This document shows positions 17,294 through 25,415 of a DNA stretch of 64,000 nt, piece by piece. The stretch's first letter is position 1; every line of letters begins with the position of its first letter. This DNA comes from Bacillota bacterium (lineage in GTDB: Bacteria; Bacillota; Clostridia; Christensenellales; SZUA-584), in NCBI GenBank assembly GCA_023397655.1, contig JAEWTW010000046.1, positions 79,107-143,106 of the forward strand. The letters are read 5' to 3'. A program made the position numbers and the translations under genes. Below the pieces are notes generated by a model. It was not told where the DNA came from. It made no database searches and worked only from the letters and a program-made list of their open reading frames with translations.

Positions 17294-18766
17294 TTAACCC
17301 TTTTGTGGGGAACAGACCTCCAAATAGGCATCGAAACCTCCCTCAAACGTGTATGTTTCACCATTCTCGAGCCGGATGATACGGTCTGCCACAGCGGATA
17401 CGAACGCCCTGTCGTGCGATGTGAACAGCACCGTGCCGGGATAAGCCGCCAGCACGTCCAGCAACGCCTGCCGCGAGCCTATATCCAGAAAGTTGGTCGG
17501 CTCATCCAGTATCAGCAGGTTAAAATCGCTGAGCAATATGGAAGCCAGCGCCAGCTTGAGCCGCTCTCCGCCGCTCAAAAGCCCTGCGCTCTTATGCAGT
17601 TCGTCGCGCCGGAACAACAGCCGCGCCAGTATCGTGCGCACAAACGTCTCGTCGTATACCGAATGCGCCATCGCGTTTTGCAATATACTCTCGCTGTCGT
17701 CCAGCCCGCCGGTATCCTGCCGATAGTAGCCGATCTTCAATCCCGCGCATGTGGTTATGCCCACGCCCCGCTCCGTGATGATGTTCAGCAGCGTCGTCTT
17801 GCCCGCGCCGTTGGGCCCGATCAGCGCTGTCTTGCTGCCATTGGGTATTGTAAACCGGCAGCCGCTCAGCACCACGCGCTCGCCGTATTGCACCGAGATG
17901 CTGTCCGCGCTCACCAACACCGGGCTGTGCACCGCCCCAGGCCTGACATCAAACACAATCGGCTTTTGACGCCACGGCTTCTCCACCTTCTCCAGCTGTT
18001 CGAGGCGGCTCTTAGCCGCTTTGGCAGCGCGGTCCAGCTTCTCCTTCTGCTTCTGCCCGCCCATCTTATGCAGCCGCGCCTCTGAGTTGCCCATGCGTTT
18101 GGGCGCTCTCCTGATGCCCGCTGACTGCTGTGCCTTTTCTGCCGCCACGTGCCTCAGCCGTTCGTGCTCGGCGGTATACGCATCGTACCGTGCTTCCTGC
18201 GCCGCTCTTTCGCGTTCCTTCTGCGCCAGATAGTCGGCAAAGCCGCAGCCGTACAGCGTGAATACACCGCCATCCAGATCCAGCACCTTGTTACACACGT
18301 TTTCCAGCAGCATACGGTCGTGCGATATCAGCAGCAGCCCTCCGCGGAAAGCACGAAGCATACTCTCCAGCCGTCCGATGCCGTCGATATCAAGATTGGT
18401 TGTCGGTTCGTCGGCCAGCAGTAGGTCAGGACACTCCCCGAACGCCTCCGCGATCAGCGCCTTGGTACGCTCTCCCCCGCTGTATGCGCCGTCCAGCACG
18501 AAGCCCAGCCGCTCCGCTGCCCGTACGCTGTCCTCCGCATCCTCAGGCGCACCCAGCTGCGGGATGACGCCCACATGCCCTCGCACCGATATGCGCCCCG
18601 CATCCGGCTGCAGTTCGCCCGTTATCAGCCGCAACAGCGTGGTCTTGCCCGCGCCGTTCGCGCCCGTCACTGCCACCTTGTCGCCCGCGTATATAGCCAG
18701 CCTCTCCAGCGAGAACAGCTTTCTCGTGCCGAAGCTCATCTCCAGCCTGTTTATTTCCAATAACAA
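17294..18766 (-). CDS. ABC-F family ATPase (ribosome-protection type)
   Basis: A 490-aa soluble protein with two ABC ATPase domains and no membrane segment. Walker A motifs are GANGAGKTT and GPNGAGKTT, signatures are YSGGERTK and LSGGERLK, and the Walker B segments are LLLADEPTT and LLILDEPTN. The charged linker between domains (about residues 185-275) is the part that reaches into the ribosome in this family. The length fits the Vga/Lsa/Msr-like antibiotic-resistance group, but housekeeping ABC-F members cannot be excluded. The TTG at 18766 is set by AAGGAG eight bases upstream; the frame opens further upstream without a ribosome site. A long structured leader precedes it. Confidence 0.87.
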   Translation of the reverse strand: MLLEINRLEMSFGTRKLFSLERLAIYAGDKVAVTGANGAGKTTLLRLITGELQPDAGRISVRGHVGVIPQLGAPEDAEDSVRAAERLGFVLDGAYSGGERTKALIAEAFGECPDLLLADEPTTNLDIDGIGRLESMLRAFRGGLLLISHDRMLLENVCNKVLDLDGGVFTLYGCGFADYLAQKERERAAQEARYDAYTAEHERLRHVAAEKAQQSAGIRRAPKRMGNSEARLHKMGGQKQKEKLDRAAKAAKSRLEQLEKVEKPWRQKPIVFDVRPGAVHSPVLVSADSISVQYGERVVLSGCRFTIPNGSKTALIGPNGAGKTTLLNIITERGVGITTCAGLKIGYYRQDTGGLDDSESILQNAMAHSVYDETFVRTILARLLFRRDELHKSAGLLSGGERLKLALASILLSDFNLLILDEPTNFLDIGSRQALLDVLAAYPGTVLFTSHDRAFVSAVADRIIRLENGETYTFEGGFDAYLEVCSPQKG

Positions 18767-18981
18767 AAAAATCCACTCCTTTACAGAGAGGATTACGGCA
18801 TGCGCGCACACCTGACGGCGGTACAAAAACCGCCCGTTATTCCCTATATGCATACAGTAACCCTCAAAAAAACGCTTTGCAGCTCTTCAATTGTCGGATT
18901 ACTGTCTCTTCATCGGCTCTTGTGTGACTCCTTTGCGTCTTTGATATTATCAGCGTATCAGTTCAATGGGGCGTTTGTCAA
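18767..18981 (-). promoter_or_regulatory. Structured leader and promoter of the ABC-F gene
   Basis: The gap of 415 bases before the ABC-F start holds this leader plus the repeat cluster described next. On the minus strand a TTGACA (plus positions 18976-18981) begins a candidate promoter, with a weak -10. The transcript then contains AAAGGAG, a four-codon frame ATG-AAG-AGA-CAG-TAA (18899-18913), a 10-bp hairpin with arms at 18896-18905 and 18854-18863 whose first arm overlaps that stop codon, a T-run, and a second hairpin GGCGGT/ACCGCC (18817-18834). This layout resembles antibiotic-responsive attenuators of ABC-F genes, but no perfect terminator was seen. Confidence 0.45.
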
Positions 18982-18993
18982 GTCATTCATTAA

Positions 18994-19151
18994 GGTCGTG
19001 GGGCTCTGCCCCACTCCCCGCTGGAGACGCCGTCTCCAGACCTCTTATTCACCGACACCTTCTTGATGCCTGCCACCCATATTAACATAAACACTGAGAT
19101 AGGATTTTTAAGGGACGTGTCCCTTGAGCAGGGTGCGGGACAGCGTCCCGC
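18994..19151. repeat. Palindrome cluster 1, downstream of the LigD polymerase gene
   Basis: Four short palindromes in tandem: TGGGGC-TCT-GCCCCA (18999-19013), CTGGAGACG-C-CGTCTCCAG (19021-19039), AAGGGAC-GT-GTCCCTT (19110-19125) and GCGGGAC-AGC-GTCCCGC (19135-19151). The first two lie in a 53-bp unit (18994-19046) that recurs at 24231-24283 with three mismatches. Confidence 0.85.
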
Positions 19152-19181
19152 GACCTTTGCCCTTACCCCCGATGCCATCGC

Positions 19182-20054
19182 CTAGCGCTTCAGTATCTCC
19201 TCCAGCGCGGGTATCGCGGCGCCTTCGCGGAGCATGGGGGCGAACAGATCGCCGGCGCGTTCCAGCCGCTGCACAGCGTTTTTGAGGTTGAAGTCGCACG
19301 GCATCGCGCCGCGAGCCAGCTCGTCCCATGTCACCGGCATGGACACAGCCCCGCAGGCCACCGCTCGCGGCGAATACACCGACACGATGCTCTTGCCCGG
19401 ACCCATCTGCAGATAATCGAAATACAGTTTGCGGCCCCGGTTCTTCACGATGCGTTCAATCGTCATCTTTTCGGGATAGCGGGACGCGAAGTACTGCCCG
19501 AAGAACAGGTTGATTTTACGCCCCTCCGCGAACGTCATGCGGCGGGTGGGGATATACACCTGCAGACCCGACGCGCCCGATGTTTTGGCATGGTTCCTGA
19601 CGCCCAGCCCTTCCAGCGTGTTGTGCACGATCAGCGCGCATTCGCGCACGTCCTCAAACGTCTGCCCCTCCGACGGGTCGAGGTCGAACACCAGCGCGGT
19701 CAGCGTACCGTTTGCATCCCCAAATGGCGTATGGAATTCCAGCGCCGCCATCGTGCCCAGCCACACCAGCGTCTCCACGCTGTCCAGATCCACGAACTCG
19801 TCGCCGTCTGCCGTCACCGTTTTCACCCATTCCGGCGCGCCGTTGGGCGGACGCTTCTGGTAGAAGAAGTCCGTGCCCACGCCGTGCGGATAACGCAAAC
19901 ATGTCAGCGGCTTGCCAGCGGTGTGCGGCAGCAGGTACGGCGCGAGCCCCGCCAGCGTTTTCAGATATTCCGCTTTTGTCACACCAATCTCCGGCCAGTA
20001 CGGCTTGTCCGGATTGTTCAGCGTAATCTCTCTCTCTTTGACTGAAAGCTTCAT
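19182..20054 (-). CDS. ligD-pol: LigD polymerase-domain protein (NHEJ primase/polymerase)
   Basis: A 290-aa stand-alone LigD polymerase domain of the archaeo-eukaryotic primase type. Metal-binding DLD is in LVFDLDPSEG, and KTSGASGLQVYIP, GRKLYFDYLQ and SVYSPRAVACGAVSMPVTWDE are classical segments of the family. Such proteins fill gaps and add nucleotides during end joining. Bacillus LigD carries this domain fused to the ligase; here the two are separate genes. The ATG at 20054 begins the conserved region after a GGAAGGGA ribosome site. It lies downstream of the ligase gene on the same strand, separated by a palindrome-rich gap. Confidence 0.92.
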   Translation of the reverse strand: MKLSVKEREITLNNPDKPYWPEIGVTKAEYLKTLAGLAPYLLPHTAGKPLTCLRYPHGVGTDFFYQKRPPNGAPEWVKTVTADGDEFVDLDSVETLVWLGTMAALEFHTPFGDANGTLTALVFDLDPSEGQTFEDVRECALIVHNTLEGLGVRNHAKTSGASGLQVYIPTRRMTFAEGRKINLFFGQYFASRYPEKMTIERIVKNRGRKLYFDYLQMGPGKSIVSVYSPRAVACGAVSMPVTWDELARGAMPCDFNLKNAVQRLERAGDLFAPMLREGAAIPALEEILKR

Positions 20055-20080
20055 TAATGTTCTTCCCTTCCTAAAGACCA

Positions 20081-20275
20081 TGGAGGCGCCGCCTCCATAC
20101 CACCGCTCAAGGGACACGTCCCTTGAGAATCCATCAGGTAAATGCCTACGGCATTTACCGTAAATAAACAGAATAGTGCTTATCCATCGCTACTGCACAG
20201 ACGTCTTTGATTCCCTCTCCCATATTGAAGGTTTTTGGAGTCCACAGAACCTTTTTCCTCAAAAAAGGTTCTGTG
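20081..20275. repeat. Palindrome cluster 2, between LigD ligase and polymerase genes
   Basis: Palindromes TGGAGGC-GCC-GCCTCCA (20081-20097), CTCAAGGGAC/GTCCCTTGAG (20106-20127), GTAAATGCC-TAC-GGCATTTAC (20138-20158) and CACAGAACC/GGTTCTGTG (20243-20275). The last one contains T-rich and A-rich loop sides and could terminate the ligase transcript. Confidence 0.85.
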
Positions 20276-20303
20276 CCGTCGGAGACGACTCTATCCATGC
20301 CCC

Positions 20304-21197
20304 TCACATGCTGATCTCCTCGCCTGTCGCTTCTTCGGCGGGGCGGTCGGAGAACCCCAGCAGCACCGGATGGCGCATCGTACCATCCGCCGTCCATTCA
20401 GCAAACTTCACCCAGCACGTGAGCCGCGGCAGTACGCGCATCACGTCGGTGCCTGCGCTGCCGCTCTCCCCCAGCGCATAGTCCAGCAATAACCGCCGTG
20501 CCTCGCCCGACAGCCCGGAACCCGCGTGACCCACCGGCGTCAGCACGCCGTCGCGGTATACCGCCAGCTCCAGCGACGCGGGCTGCCCGTTGTTCATCCT
20601 CAGACCTGTCACAGCGCACAGCATCTTGCGTGACGTCTTGACCTTGAACCAGTCGCGGTGTGCCTTGCCCGCCGTATACATGCTGTCCAGCCGTTTGGAA
20701 ACGACGCCTTCCATGTTCTCCCGCTTCATCAGCGCGTACAGCGCTTCTCCGTCCGCAAAATCGTCCGCCAGCGCCGCCATGGGACTGGGCGTAAAGCAGG
20801 CGCGCAGCAGCGCTTGCCGCTCCGCCAGCGGCAACCCACGCAGATCCCGCCCGTTTAGCTCCAATAAGTCAAAAGCGATGTAGCGCACCGGCCAGCGTGA
20901 TGCGTTCGCCCCGCCATATGAACGGCTGCGCTTGAGCACGTGGTAGAACGATGGTTTTCCGTCCGCAAACGCGACAATCTCCCCGTCGATCACCGCTTGT
21001 GTTGCGTCCGTCTGCCGTGCCAGTGCTGCCAGTTGGGGGTACTGCGACGTGCACTCGCGTCCGCTCTTGCCGAAAACGCGCACGCCGCCTCCATCCACCA
21101 GCGCCATGCCGCGCACGCCGTCCCATTTGATCTGGTGGATGAAGCCCGGCTCCGCCACCACATGCGGCACGCGCACCGGCTCCATGCAGGCATACAC
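20304..21197 (-). CDS. ligD-lig: ATP-dependent DNA ligase (LigD ligase domain)
   Basis: A 297-aa ATP-dependent ligase that seals breaks in end joining. The nucleotidyl-transfer motif KWDGVR holds the likely adenylated lysine (Lys24); later motifs include DGEIVAF, AFDLLEL, EGVVSKRLDS and WFKVKT, followed by a C-terminal OB fold. No nuclease or polymerase domain is attached. Its GTG at 21197 begins one base after the Ku stop codon, so translation is probably coupled; an ATG at 21185 is the alternative start and lacks its own ribosome site. Neighbours Ku and the polymerase complete the set. Confidence 0.93.
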   Translation of the reverse strand: MYACMEPVRVPHVVAEPGFIHQIKWDGVRGMALVDGGGVRVFGKSGRECTSQYPQLAALARQTDATQAVIDGEIVAFADGKPSFYHVLKRSRSYGGANASRWPVRYIAFDLLELNGRDLRGLPLAERQALLRACFTPSPMAALADDFADGEALYALMKRENMEGVVSKRLDSMYTAGKAHRDWFKVKTSRKMLCAVTGLRMNNGQPASLELAVYRDGVLTPVGHAGSGLSGEARRLLLDYALGESGSAGTDVMRVLPRLTCWVKFAEWTADGTMRHPVLLGFSDRPAEEATGEEISM

Positions 21198-21198
21198 G

Positions 21199-22029
21199 CT
21201 ACTTCGCCTGCTTCTGCGGCGCGCCCTGCTCCGCCTTCTTCCGCTTCTCCTGCTCTGTTCGCTCCACGCTGGCTTTCAGCGCTTCCATCAGATCGATCAC
21301 GTTAGACTCCGGCGTATCCGGCTGCGACACCACCTGCCGTCCGGCGATGCGGTCGTCGATGATGCGGCGCAGCGCCTCGCGGTAAGTGTCGGTGTACTTG
21401 GACGGGTCGAACTCCGCCGTCAGGTTGCCGATCAGTTTTTCCGCGATGTCCATCTCCTTCTCGTCCGTCTTCATATCGTGCGGCAGAGCAGGCACCTCAG
21501 ACACAGGCCTTATCTCGTCCGGATAGAATATTGTCTCCAGCACCATCGCTTCGCCGTATATGCGCAGCACGCACAGCGTCTGCTTGTCCCGCATCGTGAC
21601 GCGCGCCACCGCAATACGACCGGAACGTGCCATCGCTTCGCGCAACAGGTTATACGCCTTGGAGCTGGCTGTGATCTCAGCCTGTGGCGCAAGGTAATAC
21701 GTTTTGTCGAAGTAGATGGGGTCGATCTCGGCGAGGTTCACAAAGTCCACGATCTCGATGGTGCGCGCCTGCACCTCGGCCTTGGCGGATTCGATGTCCT
21801 CCTCCGACACGATCACGAACTTGCCCGGCTCGTATTCGAAGCCCTTGACGATGTCGTCCGGCTTCACCTCCTCGCCGCACAGCGGGCACACTTTCTGGTA
21901 TTTCACCGGCGTGTGGCATTTTTTGTGGAGCTGGCGAAAGCGGATATCCTTCTCCTCCGTTGCGGCAAACATCTTGATGGGGATGCTGACCAGCCCGAAG
22001 CTGATCGCCCCTTTAAACATCGCATGCAT
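21199..22029 (-). CDS. ku: Ku DNA end-binding protein
   Basis: A 276-aa bacterial Ku homologue, which forms a ring on DNA ends and recruits LigD. The start MFKGAISFGLVSIPIKMF, the zinc-ribbon-like CHTPVKYQKVCPLCG and the segment FDKTYYLAPQ are characteristic, as is ELIGNL-like KLIGNLTAEFDPSKYTD. A lysine-rich tail (EQEKRKKAEQ) follows, as usual for DNA binding. GAAAGGAC precedes the ATG. It heads the operon ku, ligase, polymerase. Ku in Clostridia is patchy; in spore formers it repairs DNA during germination. Confidence 0.95.
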   Translation of the reverse strand: MHAMFKGAISFGLVSIPIKMFAATEEKDIRFRQLHKKCHTPVKYQKVCPLCGEEVKPDDIVKGFEYEPGKFVIVSEEDIESAKAEVQARTIEIVDFVNLAEIDPIYFDKTYYLAPQAEITASSKAYNLLREAMARSGRIAVARVTMRDKQTLCVLRIYGEAMVLETIFYPDEIRPVSEVPALPHDMKTDEKEMDIAEKLIGNLTAEFDPSKYTDTYREALRRIIDDRIAGRQVVSQPDTPESNVIDLMEALKASVERTEQEKRKKAEQGAPQKQAK

Positions 22030-22101
22030 TGCAAAAGTCCTTTCTCATGCTGATGTTATTACTATTTCCTTCTTGCGACGAAATCATGTTATTTACGGTC
22101 A

Positions 22102-22281
22102 TGAGGGCGCTGCCCTCACACACCCGCTTCTTTTTTTATAAAAAGAAGCAAAAAACAAGAACATGCCTGGATCGGCATGTTCTTACTTCAAGTATCCTTT
22201 TTAGCCAAGAAATGCGCAGCATTTCTGTATGGTTTCCAAAGGGCTGGCCCTTTGGTGGTGGTTTGGAGGCAAAGCCTCCAA
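22102..22281. repeat. Palindrome cluster 3, between galM and ku
   Basis: Six palindromes: TGAGGGC-GCT-GCCCTCA (22102-22118), GCTTCTTTTT/AAAAAGAAGC (22126-22149), AAGAACATGCC/GGCATGTTCTT (22157-22184), AGAAATGC-GCA-GCATTTCT (22208-22226), CCAAAGGGC-TG-GCCCTTTGG (22236-22255) and TTGGAGGC-AAA-GCCTCCAA (22263-22281). The last recurs exactly at 24382-24400. Confidence 0.88.
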
Positions 22282-22301
22282 GGTCTTAATCGATCAAATC
22301 T

Positions 22302-23351
22302 TTACTCCATCCAAGCCGGTTTGCCCGCGCCGAAAGCGAAGCGCGTCTGGGTTACGTACGGCACACCGGGCTCCAGTATGGGGCTGGTGAACTCCGGATG
22401 GTTGATGGCGTCCGGCACATACTGCGTCTCTAGGCAGAAACCGCGGTGCTTTTGGGACTTGCGCCCGCCCTTGAACGTCAGCGTGTCCGGAAGGAAATTG
22501 CCTGAGTACAGCTGCACGCCCGGCAGGTCGGTGCTGACCTCCATCGAGATGCCCGTATCCTCGCAGTAAGCCGCAGCCGTGCAGCCGGATTTGAGCACAA
22601 AGTTGTGGTCGAATCCGCCAGCCAGCGCCATCTGCAGCTGACCGGATGCGATGTCCTGGCCGAGCTGCTTGGGCTTACGGAAATCGAGCGGAGAGCCCGT
22701 CACGTCGAACAGACGTCCCGTCAGCGCCAGATTGTCCGTGATCTCCGTAATGGCATCCGACTCGATGCGCAGCCACTGGTCGTATATGGTGTCCGCCGCC
22801 TGCCCCGCAAGGTTGAAGTACGAATGGTTGGTCAGGTTCAGCAGCGTTTTTTTATCGCTCATGCCGCGGTAGGTGATTACCAGCGCGTTGTCCGCTGTCA
22901 GCGTATACGTCACGCCCACGATCAGATTACCCGGATAGCCCTGGTCTCCGTCCTCGCTCAGCAGCGCCAGAGTCAGGCTGTCTTCCGAAGTCTGCGTGGC
23001 ATTCCACAGCTTTTTGTCAAAGCCGACAAAGCCACCGTGCAAGTGATTGTTTCCGCCTTCGTTACAGTCCACCGTGTAGTCCACACCATCCAGCGAGAAT
23101 TTGCCGCCCGCGATGCGGTTGCCGCAGCGGCCGATAATGGCCCCAAGGTACGGCGGGTTCACCTCATATTCCGCCAGCGTGTCGAACCCCAGCACGATAT
23201 CCACGGGCTGTCCGTCCTTATCCGGCACCAGCAGCTTGGTCACAATACCGCCGAAATCGGTAATCACCGCTTCCAGTCCGTTTTTATTGCGGATGGTATA
23301 AAGATAGGCCGTCCGCCCGTCCTTCAGTTTGCCGAACTCAGTTCTGTTCAT
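22302..23351 (-). CDS. galM: Aldose 1-epimerase (galactose mutarotase)
   Basis: A 349-aa mutarotase interconverting alpha and beta aldoses. Family segments are NNHLHGG, GDQGYPG, NLTNHSYFNL with the catalytic histidine, DLPGVQLYSGN and the C-terminal CLETQYVPDA with the catalytic glutamate. The start is set at 23351 because GGAGGAG lies six bases upstream; the frame extends further. It sits between two palindrome clusters with no other sugar genes nearby, so its substrate pathway is not shown by context. Confidence 0.93.
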   Translation of the reverse strand: MNRTEFGKLKDGRTAYLYTIRNKNGLEAVITDFGGIVTKLLVPDKDGQPVDIVLGFDTLAEYEVNPPYLGAIIGRCGNRIAGGKFSLDGVDYTVDCNEGGNNHLHGGFVGFDKKLWNATQTSEDSLTLALLSEDGDQGYPGNLIVGVTYTLTADNALVITYRGMSDKKTLLNLTNHSYFNLAGQAADTIYDQWLRIESDAITEITDNLALTGRLFDVTGSPLDFRKPKQLGQDIASGQLQMALAGGFDHNFVLKSGCTAAAYCEDTGISMEVSTDLPGVQLYSGNFLPDTLTFKGGRKSQKHRGFCLETQYVPDAINHPEFTSPILEPGVPYVTQTRFAFGAGKPAWME

Positions 23352-23542
23352 GCGCATCTCCTCCTGCCTTGCCTGATTATAGCATTTTTCTACGCTATTA
23401 TAGCACTCACCGGACTGTACATACAAACACTAATACACGCATTATTTTGTGCTTATTTAATATGTTCGGCATACGGCACCGGTCTGCCGGCTGCTCCGGA
23501 TGAATAGATTAATAGTGGATTGAGAACAAAGGAGGGGTTCCC

Positions 23543-24223
23543 ATGATTGGCGATCCGATCATTGTCCATGAGCAGGTGATGGAAGAAACGATGTTGTATA
23601 AGAACGTGCCGGTGCTGAAGTACACGATCCGGTATCCGGAGTTTGCCTCAGCCGTGTTCCGCATCGCAACCAATGAGATGAACCGGTATTACCGTACGCG
23701 GGCGGCTTTGCAGCGCCAGCGATACCGACAAATATTGTATCCGCAGGCCGTACGTGACCACGACTATGCGACGTCACACGACTACCCGTTCCATTCCTAC
23801 GAAGCCATGATGGTGCACACGATTACCTACAACCAAAACTGCACCGTCAGCCTGTACGCGGACAACTACCAGTTCACGGGCGGCGCTCATGGCAACACCA
23901 TCCGCTCCTCGGACACATGGGACTTAAAGAGCGCACAACGCCAGCCGCTTGCACGGTTCTTCGCCGCGCCGGTGCCGTATCCCTCGTTCGTGCTGAACTC
24001 CATCGACGCGCAAATCGACGCGCAGATTGCCGAGGGTACGGGCATGTATTTCGATGACTATCAAAAGAACGTGGCACAGTACTTCAACCCGCGCAGCTAT
24101 TACCTGAATCCCCACGGCGTGGTGGTGTACTTCCAGCAATACCAGATCGCACCGTACGCCAGCGGTATCCCTGAGTTTACGCTGGTCTGGTCCGCCGAGG
24201 TACGCGAACCACGCTGCCGGTAA
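23543..24223 (+). CDS. DUF4163/DUF3298 domain protein
   Basis: A 226-aa protein matching the DUF4163-DUF3298 pair seen in RsiV-type anti-sigma factors and PdaC-type deacetylases. The DUF3298 hallmark is NPHGVVVYFQQYQIAPYASGIPEF near the end, and YQFTGGAHGN marks the first domain. No signal peptide or membrane helix is present, so this version would act in the cytoplasm or in the spore. Function is unknown. AAAGGAGG gives an ideal ribosome site. Confidence 0.75.
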   Translation: MIGDPIIVHEQVMEETMLYKNVPVLKYTIRYPEFASAVFRIATNEMNRYYRTRAALQRQRYRQILYPQAVRDHDYATSHDYPFHSYEAMMVHTITYNQNCTVSLYADNYQFTGGAHGNTIRSSDTWDLKSAQRQPLARFFAAPVPYPSFVLNSIDAQIDAQIAEGTGMYFDDYQKNVAQYFNPRSYYLNPHGVVVYFQQYQIAPYASGIPEFTLVWSAEVREPRCR

Positions 24224-24230
24224 CGTTATA

Positions 24231-24400
24231 GGTCGTTGGGCTCTGCCCCACACCCCGCTGGAGACGCCGCCTCCAGACCTCTTTTATATTCCTCCGATAT
24301 GATTTTTAAAAGAAAATAAGGAAAATGCCTAGGGCATTTTCCTAACGGGATTCTTAAGGGACAAGTCCCTTATGTGGTGGTTTGGAGGCAAAGCCTCCAA
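24231..24400. repeat. Palindrome cluster 4, between the DUF3298 gene and the activase gene
   Basis: Holds the second 53-bp unit (24231-24283), then AGGAAAATGCC-TAG-GGCATTTTCCT (24319-24343), TAAGGGAC-AA-GTCCCTTA (24355-24372) and TTGGAGGC-AAA-GCCTCCAA (24382-24400). Confidence 0.88.
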
Positions 24401-24428
24401 TATCTTGTCCTTAAAAACATACCCGAAA

Positions 24429-25415
24429 CTACGCGCCAGCCGAGACCGTGTCCGCAGCAGCGGGCTTTGCGCTCCACTTGCCGCAGCGGTCGCCCCAGTA
24501 AGCCGCGGGTACGCCGCCGCGCATCAACGCGACCACCTCACAGCGGTTGGCACAGCCCGCGCACTCGAAACCCTTCGTCAGCAAATCATCCGTCGTGCAG
24601 CCAAAACCCATGAACCGCGTCGCGCCGCCTGCCTCGCGCGCCATTAGCGCCGCACCGTATGCGCCCATCACATCATGATGGTGCGGTACGATAATATGTG
24701 TGCCCAACGCCTGCTCAAACGCCGCCACGATACCCGCGTTGGCCGCCACGCCACCCTGGAATACAACGGGCGGTTCGGGCTTTTTATGGCTGGCGAGGTT
24801 ATTGAGGTAGTTGCGTACCAGCGCCTCGCACAAACCGGCAACGATATCCTCGGTGCTGTGCCCTGCCTGCTGCTTGCTGATCATGTCGGACTCCGCGAAC
24901 ACCGCACACCGCCCCGCGATACGCACCGGCGACGTGCTGCGCAGCGCGCATTCGCCGAACGCCGATATGGGCATGCCCAGCCGCTGTGCCTGCCGGTCCA
25001 GAAACGAGCCGGTACCCGCGGCGCACACCGTGTTCATCGCGAAATCCGTCACGCAGCCGTCCTCTATATGAATGATCTTCGAATCCTGTCCGCCGATCTC
25101 CAGTATCGTGCGCACGTCCGGCTGCACATGGCAGGCCGCCGCCGCGTGCGTGGTGATTTCGTTCTTGATGATATCCGCACCCACCACCGCGGCTGCCAGC
25201 TGCCTCCCGCTGCCTGTGACGCCGCAGGAACCGATATCCGCATCGCCGAACTGTTCCGCCAGCTCCGCCATGCCTGCACGAAGTGCGACGAGCGGCCGAC
25301 CGCTGGTGGGCAGATACAGCCGCGCCACGACCTCGCCGCCCTCGCCAATCACCACAAGATTGGTGCTGACGGAACCCACATCGATACCGAGAGACAGTTT
25401 GCCGCCTATGCCCAT
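24429..25415 (-). CDS. BadF/HgdC-type activase (2-hydroxyacyl-CoA dehydratase activator-like)
   Basis: A 328-aa ASKHA-fold ATPase. It shows the phosphate motif GIDVGSVSTNLVV, EIGGQDSKIIHI, and the CAAGTGSFLD segment with a conserved cysteine, typical of HgdC-type activators that hold an Fe4S4 cluster at the dimer interface and drive an electron into a dehydratase at the cost of ATP. A second cysteine group CAGCANRCE lies near the C-terminus. It overlaps the preceding dehydratase-like gene by ten bases, so all three are one operon. The substrate is unknown. Confidence 0.85.
   Translation of the reverse strand: MGIGGKLSLGIDVGSVSTNLVVIGEGGEVVARLYLPTSGRPLVALRAGMAELAEQFGDADIGSCGVTGSGRQLAAAVVGADIIKNEITTHAAAACHVQPDVRTILEIGGQDSKIIHIEDGCVTDFAMNTVCAAGTGSFLDRQAQRLGMPISAFGECALRSTSPVRIAGRCAVFAESDMISKQQAGHSTEDIVAGLCEALVRNYLNNLASHKKPEPPVVFQGGVAANAGIVAAFEQALGTHIIVPHHHDVMGAYGAALMAREAGGATRFMGFGCTTDDLLTKGFECAGCANRCEVVALMRGGVPAAYWGDRCGKWSAKPAAADTVSAGA

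Noticed and set aside
21049..22053. A 334-aa plus-strand frame over ku
   Set aside because: Shadow of the ku gene, whose protein motifs are unmistakable.
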